A stretch of DNA of 64,000 nt from Lysobacteraceae bacterium 2PB. Its GTDB lineage: Bacteria > Pseudomonadota > Gammaproteobacteria > Xanthomonadales > Xanthomonadaceae. Shown in pieces: positions 54,155 through 63,400 of the stretch. Under the pieces are notes generated by a model. The model did no database searches. It was not told the origin of the DNA and saw only the letters and a program-made list of their open reading frames with translations. Made by a program: the position numbers and the translations under genes. The DNA lies in assembly GCA_005502915.1 (NCBI GenBank), contig SCMT01000003.1:186001-250000 (forward strand), given 5' to 3'. Every line of letters begins with the position of its first letter. Position 1 is the first letter of the stretch.

Positions 54155-54922
54155 ATGCACCACCCCGTCCAACCACACATAGTCGAGCCCGTCATGCTCA
54201 TCAGCGAACGCCAGACTCCGCACGCCGCGCCCACGCTCCTGCCCCCCTCGCTGTGGGACGACCTGTTCCCGCAGGGGCTGCTCGGCGAACTCGAAGACCA
54301 CCCATTCCTGCGCCTGTGCCGCGAAGGCAAGGCGCCTTTGTCGCTGCTCCGGGGCTTCCTCGTGCAGCACAGCTACTACTCCGAGAAGTTCACGCGTTAT
54401 CTGTGCGCCCTGATGTCGCACCTGCCCAACGGCGACGACGTGCGTGCGCTGGCGGTGAACCTCGTCGAGGAAACCGGACTGGATCGCCCCGATGCGGTGA
54501 CCCATGCCGAACTGTACAGTCGCTGCCTGTCAGAGATCGGCGTCACGCCGCACAGCCAGCCGATGCTGCCCGAGACCGGCGCACTCATCGAAAACATGTT
54601 CCACTACTGCCGCGCGCACGATCCACTCGAAGGCCTCGCCGCGCTGTGCCTCGGCGCGGAAGCCATCGTGCCCACCCTCTATGGCGGTATCCTGGAAGGC
54701 CTGCGCAAGGCCGGATTCGACGATCGACAACTGCATTTCTTCGTGCTGCACGTCTCGGAGGACGAAGCGCATGCCCTGGTCATGCGCGACATCATCAATC
54801 GACTCCTGCGCGACCATCCGCATCGCCGCGCCAAGGTCCTGGCCATCGGCGAGGACATGGTGCGCATTCGCATGGCCATGCTCGATGCCGTCCTCGCCCA
54901 GCACCCGGAGGTGCAGGCATGA
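54155..54922 (+). CDS. Heme-oxygenase-like diiron oxidase (HDO; TenA-like fold)
   Basis: A 255-residue all-helical protein (a second possible start is ATG 54194; ribosome sites are weak for both). The full HDO ligand set is present: Glu105/106 in VEETG, His117, Glu169 in GAEA, and His199, Asp203 and His206 in HVSEDEAH (HxxxDxxH). Known HDOs include N-oxygenases (SznF, RohS, HrmI), the fatty-acid decarboxylase UndA and CADD, which supports 4-aminobenzoate formation in chlamydiae. With complete PabAB and PabC alongside, a CADD role is less likely. Oxidation of the arylamine nitrogen, to hydroxylamine, nitroso or nitro, is a reasonable hypothesis. Its stop overlaps the cupin start, echoing the HDO-cupin fusion of SznF. 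Confidence 0.84.
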   Translation: MHHPVQPHIVEPVMLISERQTPHAAPTLLPPSLWDDLFPQGLLGELEDHPFLRLCREGKAPLSLLRGFLVQHSYYSEKFTRYLCALMSHLPNGDDVRALAVNLVEETGLDRPDAVTHAELYSRCLSEIGVTPHSQPMLPETGALIENMFHYCRAHDPLEGLAALCLGAEAIVPTLYGGILEGLRKAGFDDRQLHFFVLHVSEDEAHALVMRDIINRLLRDHPHRRAKVLAIGEDMVRIRMAMLDAVLAQHPEVQA

Positions 54923-55380
54923 GCACGCAGCCCGGCAATTTCAGCTCGCGCGATTTCTGGCGCACACGCGCGTCGCTGGAGGCGGAAATCCCCGATCGCC
55001 TGATCCACAAGGGCGTGGCCCGCACCGACGTCGCAGGCGCGGACACCTTCTCGAAGGAACGCAAGCATCCGGTGTTCCTGGTCGACCTGCCGTCGAAGAC
55101 GTTGAGCATGACCCTCGGCGGCCTGGAACCCGGGCAGACCACCAGCCGCCATCGTCACAACTACGAGACCGTGCTGTACGTGATCGAAGGCCGCGGGGTC
55201 ACCACGATCGAGGATCGCGAGGTGGAGTGGGAAGCCGGCGACGCGGTCTACATCCCGGTCTGGGCCTGGCACCAGCATCGCAATCTCAGCGACGAGGCCA
55301 CCTGCCTCTACATCGCCTGCGAGAACGCGCCGCTGCTGCAGAACCTCGGCGGCATCGCGCTGCGCGAGGAAGCCGGCTGA
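54919..55380 (+). CDS. Small single-domain cupin protein
   Basis: A 153-residue protein with one cupin barrel. Metal ligands are visible as His78, His80 and Glu83 in HRHNYE, and His118 in WAWHQH. No signal peptide is present. It is translationally coupled (ATGA) to the diiron oxidase and is the last gene of the operon. Cupins act as dioxygenases, isomerases or binding proteins, and in SznF a cupin domain rearranges the N-oxidised product. A similar partnership here is an inference from adjacency only. Confidence 0.82.
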   Translation: MSTQPGNFSSRDFWRTRASLEAEIPDRLIHKGVARTDVAGADTFSKERKHPVFLVDLPSKTLSMTLGGLEPGQTTSRHRHNYETVLYVIEGRGVTTIEDREVEWEAGDAVYIPVWAWHQHRNLSDEATCLYIACENAPLLQNLGGIALREEAG

Positions 55381-55393
55381 GGCCGCGTCGGCT

Positions 55394-55418
55394 GCCGTCG
55401 TGCAAGCCGCACGACGGC
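55394..55418 (+). terminator. Strong hairpin just after the operon's last gene
   Basis: GCCGTCGTGC, a 5-base loop (AAGCC) and GCACGACGGC form a perfect 10-bp stem 13 bases after the cupin stop. No T run follows, so it may protect the 3' end or aid factor-dependent termination rather than act as an intrinsic terminator. Confidence 0.5.
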
Positions 55419-55540
55419 GTGCCGGATGCAAGGATCGTCTTTCCGATCCCGACGGACGATCAAAGGCTTGCGATTGGCATGGATCTTGATGACGGGACCA
55501 GCGAGCACTGTCGCTCCCGACACACATCAGGATCCCCCGC

Positions 55541-55996
55541 ATGAATACCTTCACTCCCCGTCTGCTGTCCGCACTGCTGGTCGCCTCGAGTGCCTTTGCG
55601 CTGGGCGCCTGCAACACGCAGGAGTCCGCCGAGGAAACGCAGCAGGATGTCGCCGAGGCGCAGGCCGAAGGGCAACAGGAAGTCTCCGAGCAGGCTGCGG
55701 ACGCAGCCGCGGTGGCCGCCGAAGGCCAGCAGGACATGGCGAACGCCGACGATGCCGCCGAAGCACGCGAAGCCCAGGCCGATGCCATCGAAGACAATGC
55801 CGACGCCGGGCAGGACGTGAGCGAAGCCAAAGCCAAGGCCGACTACGAGGTGTCCAAGCAGAAGTGCGATGCGCTGCCGTCCGCCGAACAATCCGCCTGC
55901 AAGGACCAGGCCGAAGCCGCCTATGACGCCGCCAAGGCGCAAGCCGAACGCAGCAAGGAACAGAAGGACGCCGTCGCCGAGCGCGTGCGTCAGTAA
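55541..55996 (+). CDS. Small acidic lipoprotein, helical
   Basis: A 151-residue protein with a lipoprotein signal peptide: a hydrophobic run, then the lipobox LGAC, with Cys25 predicted as the lipidated residue. The mature part is rich in Ala, Glu, Gln and Asp with heptad-like spacing, so it should be a long helix or coiled coil. Two further Cys (near 107 and 118) could pair. No family is recognised with certainty. It follows the operon-end hairpin by 122 bp and has its own terminator, so it is probably an independent gene with an envelope role rather than part of the biosynthetic operon. Confidence 0.78.
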   Translation: MNTFTPRLLSALLVASSAFALGACNTQESAEETQQDVAEAQAEGQQEVSEQAADAAAVAAEGQQDMANADDAAEAREAQADAIEDNADAGQDVSEAKAKADYEVSKQKCDALPSAEQSACKDQAEAAYDAAKAQAERSKEQKDAVAERVRQ

Positions 55997-56038
55997 GTCA
56001 TCCGTATCGGGCCGGATGATCGCCGACCCGCGATGACC

Positions 56039-56080
56039 GAAGCAGGGGCGTACCCTCAGGGCGCCCCTGCTTCATTTCTT
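56039..56080 (+). terminator. Intrinsic terminator
   Basis: GAAGCAGGGGCG (56039-56050), an 11-base loop and CGCCCCTGCTTC (56062-56073) form a perfect 12-bp stem, followed by ATTTCTT. It ends the lipoprotein transcript. The next roughly 230 bp (56081-56308) hold no gene that I can support. Confidence 0.85.
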
Positions 56081-56308
56081 GACCGGGATCCGGCGAACGA
56101 ATCGACTTCATGGGCCAACCGGGTCCAACACGTGAATCCTGTCGCAGAAGATCTTCCTTATGAATTCAGAGTAGATCTTGCGGCCTGGAGCAGCATCGCT
56201 CATATGCACGTCCTCAGTCACCACACAGGCCGGTTCGAATTGCGAACCGCGGCGAATGAAGCGAGGCGCACGTCCGGAAAGACTTTCGGCATCAGATCGA
56301 CTGACGAA

Positions 56309-56944
56309 TCATCTGGTCGAAAAATCACCTTCAATGGAGATGAATTCCTGGCCTAAGTAGACAGGAACCTGCTGGGAGGGATTCCAGGCACGGATCCTGC
56401 GGAAGTCATGCCTACCGGTCGAAACAAGATCGTTGACCCTTGCAAGCAATGAAGCATAACTATCCGCGGAAGCAATCAGGCCAGCCAAGGCCGTCTCCAC
56501 ATCGAGATCGACAGCCACCTCTTCCTGCACGCACAGCAGTGATTCCCAGTACGAAAAAACCAGGTCGCTGCAATTTCTTTGCGATGGACTGATCGCACTG
56601 GACAGTGCTGCCTCGATGGCCGACATGGCGTGCACCGCCTGACGTCCGATCGAATAGCCCCATATCCAATGGTCAGTTTCGACCGCCTCAACGAAGGCAA
56701 GGTCATCCCGCCTTCCCTCGCCCGACAGATAGCCGTAAAGCTTCTCGAGCGCAATCACTTCTTTCGACAGATCGATCGACCCAATCATGCCCGCTGCATG
56801 CAGTGGAGGCATGCAGCGCTCCGCGATCAGCGCGTAGAAAAGGGTGCGCGCCCATGAACTGAATGATTTGATCACTGGAATCGAATCGTCGAGCGATGAT
56901 CTCAGCGAATCGATTCGATCTTTATGACCCCACAGGCTAGCCAT
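56309..56944 (-). CDS. Hypothetical protein of the toxin-immunity locus
   Basis: A 211-residue, mainly helical soluble protein with no signal peptide or TM segment. I do not recognise a family. It contains Trp/Tyr-rich segments such as DHWIWGYSIGRQ. It begins 11 bp after the SMI1-like gene on the same strand and shares the AT-richer composition of that gene and of the toxin tip. By position it is either a second immunity protein or a remnant or orphan immunity gene from an earlier tip exchange. Confidence 0.7.
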   Translation of the reverse strand: MASLWGHKDRIDSLRSSLDDSIPVIKSFSSWARTLFYALIAERCMPPLHAAGMIGSIDLSKEVIALEKLYGYLSGEGRRDDLAFVEAVETDHWIWGYSIGRQAVHAMSAIEAALSSAISPSQRNCSDLVFSYWESLLCVQEEVAVDLDVETALAGLIASADSYASLLARVNDLVSTGRHDFRRIRAWNPSQQVPVYLGQEFISIEGDFSTR

Positions 56945-56955
56945 CGCACTCCCGG

Positions 56956-57435
56956 TTACTCAAGGCCTGAATTTGGATCATGCAATGAAGATTCAGCCAG
57001 CCAACCATCCAGCCGGTAGTCCAACTCTATGACCTCATCTTCACCCGCCTCCCACATCCATATGAAAGGGTCATCGTCTCCGTAAGGCATGCAAAAACAT
57101 GCGGTGCCATCTGTAGCGAAAACGATGAAATTCGCAAACGTATCTTGATCTCTATCAAACCATGGAGCGGTTTTAGGCGAATTGTTTCGCTGCAACGAAT
57201 TCCAAAGCCATTTTGCCTCTTTGCGTTCCGGAGCTGGAGTGGCGCAAGGAAACAGTACGAATTGATTCAACTCAGCGCCATTGGATATCGCCGAAAGGAA
57301 AAGCCTCAGGGATCCAGGCACCTTGTGCGGCAAGACCTTCTCCATACCTGCCAGGTCGTCTTCGGAAACCGGTGGATGCAACCTCTTCCTTTCGAAACGT
57401 TCCAAGGCGGACAGCAGCGACTCCAAGGTTGTCAT
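56956..57435 (-). CDS. SMI1/KNR4-like immunity protein
   Basis: A 159-residue protein. The N-terminal part has the SMI1/KNR4 pattern: Pro-Pro-Val then DLAGMEKVLP and PGSLRLFL, followed by a GAELN turn. The second half is rich in Trp, Asp and Phe (for example DDDPFIWMW). Proteins of this superfamily commonly neutralise polymorphic toxins. Its ATG overlaps the stop of the RHS gene (ATGA), so toxin and immunity would be made together. Base composition is clearly less GC-rich than the cluster. Confidence 0.82.
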   Translation of the reverse strand: MTTLESLLSALERFERKRLHPPVSEDDLAGMEKVLPHKVPGSLRLFLSAISNGAELNQFVLFPCATPAPERKEAKWLWNSLQRNNSPKTAPWFDRDQDTFANFIVFATDGTACFCMPYGDDDPFIWMWEAGEDEVIELDYRLDGWLAESSLHDPNSGLE

Positions 57436-60400
57436 GGCAGAGCCCCGCGAGGAGGCAAATCAAGCGCACGCTTTTTCTTGCAAGGCTTGGGTTTTTTCAC
57501 CGTCCACTTGCCTCCCCGTTTACGGTAATAGCGATGCTCGATACCTTGATGATCGGCAGTCCACTTTGGATCGGCATACTCATAACCGAAGCCGCACTCG
57601 GAAGGGCAGCCGAACCGGTGCCTCAAATCGAGCCCCGGAGGCGCTTTGAAATCCTTCTTGGGGCGTTTGCATTGATTCTTGAGCCATCCCCTGACGCTTG
57701 AAGGGATGAGCGGATCATTCATGAGATCGCACCATCGATCCCTCATGCCCTGCATCAAGCCCGCACTATCAGAGAATGATAGCGGCTCGCTCCCTGCATA
57801 GTCGTAAGTCGATAGGGAGGCAATCAGCCCAATGGGATCGCTCTGGACATACCGTCCTGACGCTGCCTCGTAATCCCGGAAGTAGTTGTAATGCAGCCCG
57901 CTGGCTGCGTCGAACTGCTGGCCCGGGAAGCGCAGGCTGTAGGCGAAGACGCCCTGCCCGCTCGGGTTCTGGTTGGCGGCGGTGTCGCCGAAGGGCGCAC
58001 TGTCCCAGATCCAGACTTCAGCGCCGGCGGCATTGACGATGGCGCGCGGCGTGTCAAGGTGGTCCGGGTGGACGAAGTACACCGCGACATCGCCGACGAC
58101 CAGGCCGCCGTGCGTGGCGACGGTCGATGCAGGCGCGAGCACGGCGACCGGGGTGTCGTCGATCCACACATGCTCCGCGATCAGGCGTCCAGTGCTGTCG
58201 TACTCGCCGAGCAGATGGCCGGCGTCGTCGTAGACGTACTGGCGGTAGTTGCTGCCTGCACTGGACGAGGTCGGGCATGTGCCGCCCTGCAGGGCTACGC
58301 AGACGCGTTCTCCGATGGCGTTGTATGCGTAGCGGGCGAGCACGGTCGGCCCCTGCCGCACTTCGGCCATGCGGTTGCGGCCGTTGTAGACGAAGGTCTT
58401 GCCGTCTGCGCTGGTGGTGTTGCCGGCCGCGTCGTACTGGCGCGCGGCGCCGCTGACCGCCGACAGACGATTGCTTGTGGCCTCGATCGTGTAATCGCTG
58501 GTGCCTGCGCCGTCCGTCTGCTGCGTACGGTTGCCGGTGGCGTCGTAGGACCAGCGCAGTGCCTGAGGACCGTCGGCGGAGACGAGGCGATCCTGGTCGT
58601 CGTAGTCGTAGGTCCAGTCGCCTAGCGCCGTAATGCGTCCCGCAGCGTCGTACTGCAACGCGACTGATCGCGACCCGCGCGTATGGCCAGTGATGCGGCC
58701 ATCGAGATCGAACGTGCGCTGGTAGCGTCCGGCCGGGGTGGTCCAGCCGCTCGGGCCATCGAACAGGAAGTGGTCGACCTCGCTGACGATGACCTGGCCG
58801 TTGACCAGCAGTTCGCGGATGCGCCCGTCGCTGGCGTAGCGGTAGGCCACGGTGGCACCGGAAGGCAGCTGCATCGCGCTGGGCAGACCGTTCGCATAGG
58901 CCATGCCCATGGTCTTCCGGGCAGCGGCATTGTCGTCCGCGCCGAGCTGCTGGACCTTCGCGGTCACGCGACCTTGCGCATCGTACACATAGCGCGTGCG
59001 GCCGCTGCCGTCGGACATCGTGGTCAACCGACCCTTCGCGCCTGCGCCTCCGGCGACTTCGTCGTAGGCATAATCCAGGGTTTCGTCTGGATAAACGATG
59101 CGCAGCAGGCGATTGGCCGCGTCGTAGCTGTAGTTCGCGACGACATTGCGCGAATCCGTGCGCTGAACCAGATTGCCCGCAGCATCGTAGCGATGCTGCG
59201 CGATGCCTGTATCCGGACTGGCCAGGCTCAGCAATTCGTTGAAGCCGTTGTAGGTGTAGCCGGTCTTCAGGCCGCGTGGGTCGGTCACTTCGCGCAGGTT
59301 GTCCTGCGCGTCGTAGCGATACCCGACGCGACCGTCGAGCGGATCGATGCTCGCCTTCAGGCGATGCAGCGGGTCGTACTCGCTTCGCGCGGCCTGCGCA
59401 TGGACCGGCGACTGCACCGAGGTTTCATTGCCATGCGTGTCGTAGCCGAAACGGGTGACATCATCCGCATCCGCACCCTTCAGCTCGATCAGGCGTCCCA
59501 GGTGGTTGATCGTGCGGATCATCGTCTGTGCGAGGCGATCCTGCGGATCGAAGCTTTCCTCCTTGACCCGATCGCCCGCCGCATTGAGCGTGTAGACGAT
59601 GCGGTTGCCCAGGGAGTCGCTGATGCGAGTCAGCCGGCCCGCATCATCGTAGTCATAGGTCATCGCGCTCCCATCCGGCAACTGCATGCGCGTGAGGTTG
59701 CCCGCTCCGTCGTACAGATAGACGGTGGTTTCGCCCGTGGACTGCCCGGCAGGCACGACCGTCACCGTCCGCAGCCGGTCGCGCTCGTCGTAGCCGTAAA
59801 GGGTGGTCGTGCCGTTCGGGTCGACGCGGGTCAGCAGCTTGCCGGCAGCGTCGTACTGGGTATAGCGCGTGACGAGGTTGTTCGGATCGGTGACGCTGGC
59901 GAGATTGCCTGCGTCGTCGTAGGCATAGCGGGTGACATCGACGACGTCCATGCGCGGACCATCCTCGGTCAGCACCTGGCCGCGCGCGTTGTAGGTGTAG
60001 CGCCACACGCGCGACTGCCCGTCGGCGGTGACCGTCTTCGTCTCGACCAGGCCCTGGGCGTTGTAGGCGTAGTCGGTGACCATCGAACCGCTGGACGCCG
60101 CGGGCTCGTTGATGCGGGTCGGCAGGCGCCAGGTCGGATGCCAGGTCGCGGAGCGCGTCTGCGCTTCCGGGGAACCGGAAGCCTGCGTCACCTGGGTCAG
60201 CAGGCGGCGCGCGTTGTAGCTGAACGTGGTCAGGTTGCCGTTGTGGTCGCGCTCCCAGGAGGGATCGCCGTTGCCGTTGAACTCCGAGGTGCTGACGCTG
60301 CCCGCGCCGCAGCCCGAGCAGGGCTGGCTGGTCGAGGTGGCGTAGTTCGTGTCCTGGATCTGGCGGAACAGGAAGGTGCTGCTCGCGCCGTAGGGATCGG

Positions 60401-63400
60401 TCACGACGGTCCGCTTGTCGCCGAAGCTGAAGGTGTAGCGGTTCGCGCCGCCGGCGTACGTCGATTCGATCGCGCGGTTCTGGTAGTCGTAGCGCCAGGT
60501 GACGTAGCGGACGCCGCGCTCGTCGGTGATGCCGGTGAGCAGCGAGCCGCGTCCCGGCATCTCGTAGTGATACTCCCGCGACAGGTTGCCCGGGTAATTC
60601 ACCTTCACCAGACTGCCGTATTCGCTGTACTCGTAGGTGTACACGCGATCCAGCGGATCGATCATGCGCACCATCTGTGTGGTGACCGGATCGTATTCGA
60701 AGCGCAGCGAACGGCCGGCGTCGTCGGTGACGCGCACCAGCTGGTCCGCATCGTTGTACGCGAGCACCTGCTCGACGCCGGCGCGGTTGCGGATGCGCAG
60801 CAGCTTGCCTTCTTCGTCGTAGGTTTCGGTCTCGTCGTCGATGTTGACGTAGACCCAGCCGGACGTCCTGCCGAGCAGGTCGGTCTGCCGTTCGAGGCGT
60901 TCGGGGACGTCGACGGGCGCGACATAGGCGCCATTGCGATAGACGAACTGGAACAGCGCGCCATCGCCGCGCGCGACCAGCACCGCTTCGGGGCGCTTAG
61001 TCGGGTCGGCGTCCGGCGCCAGTTTCACCCGGGTGAGATAACGGTTGGTCCATTTGTGGCCGAGCACGCTGCCGTTGGGCAGGTAGCTGCGATAGTTGCG
61101 CTCGAAGACCAGCGGGAACACGCCCGCACCGACGTAATCGGTTTCAGTCTGGTACTTGACGCCGGCGTCGACGCTGACGGGATTGCCGCGACCGGGTCGG
61201 CCGCCGCCGAACCCGCCACCGAAGCCCCCGCCTCCACCACCGAATCCGCCACCACCGAAGCATGGCGGGTTGTAGTTGCAGATCGCGGCGTCGAGCGCGC
61301 TGATTCCCAGCTCCGCCAGTTCCTCCGGCGTCAGGTTCTCGATGCCGTTCATGACCATGCGGACCCAGTTCATGACCTCCATCGCGGTCATGATGATCTC
61401 GATGGTCCACAGCACCGCGCTGACGACGGCGATCGCCGGCAGCGCGACCGGGCCGAGCACGGCCGCGACGGTGAGTCCCGCCAGCATGCGTGCGCCCCAG
61501 CGCGCGATGCGGCGGGTCAGGATCTTCACCATCTTCGAACGGCAGAGCAGTTCGAGCGAGACGGCCTTGGCGATGCAGCCGACGGTGATGGCGCCGTTCA
61601 GGCCGCCATCGATGCGGTACAGGCCGGCACCGGATTCGGGATCGAGGATCACGTAACCCGCGCCCGCCTGCCGGTTGTCCTTGTATTCGCGCTCGGGGAC
61701 GATCGCGACCAGTCCGGCCGACACGCTCTGCGCGATCTCGGATTCGGCATCAGCACTGAGCTGGAGCTTCGGCATGATCGCCGACAGGTTGTCGCGGGTG
61801 ATGATGTGGATCGGCACGCGCAGTTCGTTGGCGCGCAGCAGCATGCTGGTCGCGGACATGCCGTAGCCCGGCTGGCCGCTGAGCAGCAGGTCCCAGGTCA
61901 GGCTTTCGTTGAACGAGGCCTGCGCGCCGTACTGCACGATCATCAGCCGGCGCTTCTCGGGGTCGCTGTTCGCGACGGCGATGTTGTCGGACTTGATATC
62001 GGTCGACTGGCCGGTGAATAACCCGGTGCGCGGGATGCCGAAGAAGTACGTCACCTGCAGCGGGATCGCGAAGGCGCCGACCGACGGACGACGCAGGAAG
62101 CTGCCACCCCAGCCCTTGGCGCTGAGGTCGCCCTGCATGTCGCTCATGAACCAGTACTGCATGCCCGCGAGATGCAGGCCCTGCGCGACCGGCAGGGTCA
62201 CCGTGTCCGGCAGCGGCTCGACGAGTTCGCTCAGCTGCTCCCGGGTCACCCCGCCGAGGTTCGGCGTGAAACTGATGTGCGAGCCGGCGGCGTACTCGTG
62301 CGGCTCGGCGCCGAAGCTGCCGCGACCGTGAGGATCGACGATTCCGGCGGTCCACATCTGCATCGTGCCCATGGCGGCATAGCCACCGGTGCCGACGATC
62401 TCGTCGCCGACGCGGAGCACCGGCCGCACGCTGAACGCCGACAGCGACAGGCTGGCGAGATTGCGCGCGGCATAGTCGAGCAGCGTGTCGCGCTGCGCCT
62501 GGGTGGCGGCTTCGTAGCCGACAACGATCGAATGCCCGCCCAGGCTGTGGGTCGGCAGGCGCACGGTCATCGAAGGCGACTCGAGCGCGTAGTCCGTGCG
62601 GGTGTCGAAGCGGTTGACGACGATGTGGTTCTTCAGCCGGTCGGGCACGACGTCCTGCGGCGTGCCGCGCGCGATGACCCGGTACGGAAGCGTGCCGGCG
62701 AGCACTTCGTCGTTGAGTGGAATGATCGTCTGCGCGCCGAAGACATCATCGGGCTTCGCATCGGGCGCATTCGCATCGATGTGCGCTGCGGCACGATCGA
62801 GGTAGGCATCCAGCGACGTCGAGTAGTCGTTGAGATCCATGCCCGTGATCGAACCGTCGTCGCCACGCACGGCGCCGTCGACCACACGCTGCAGCGCGGT
62901 CGCCGGATTCCATCCGGTCGCCTGCAGCAGGGACATCGGCGTCCCGTAGGCATGCTGCTTGAAGCTGCCGTCGAGCGGCACCCAGGTGTCGGGCGTGCGC
63001 TCGATCGCACCGCGCGACGGGATGAAGTCGACATGCACCTCCAGCCAGAGGTGCTCGAAGCGGATCGCCGAAATGCGACCACCCGAGGTCAGGTACTGCG
63101 CCGGGATGCCACCCATCAGCATCAGGTCGAGCGCGTCGTCGCCGGTGCGTGCATTGCTCAGCCAGTTCTGCATCTGCGCGATCGGCACCTGCACCGTGCC
63201 GTACACGTAGCGCGTGCTGTAGCCGGAAGCCTTGAGCAGCGCGGCGAGCAGGACGTTGGTGTCGTAGGCGTTGCCCTGGCGGGCGATCAGGGTCTGCTCG
63301 GCGCCGCGCAGCACGCCGTAGGTCGGCGTGAAGCGGATGTTGTCGTGCACCCAGTTGTGGATGCGGATCGGACTGCGCCCGAGCTGCTCGGCCAGCGCCT

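Noticed and set aside
54155-54922. Calling the HDO a CADD-type 4-aminobenzoate synthase or a TenA thiaminase
   Set aside because: Complete PabAB and PabC make a second PABA route unnecessary, and the HxxxDxxH metal motif argues against plain TenA.
55541-55996. Including the lipoprotein gene in the biosynthetic operon
   Set aside because: A strong hairpin and a 160-bp gap precede it and it has its own terminator; it also shows no link to the pathway.
58683-62021. A 1112-codon plus-strand frame
   Set aside because: Antisense to the RHS shell, whose YD repeats and RHS core are unmistakable.
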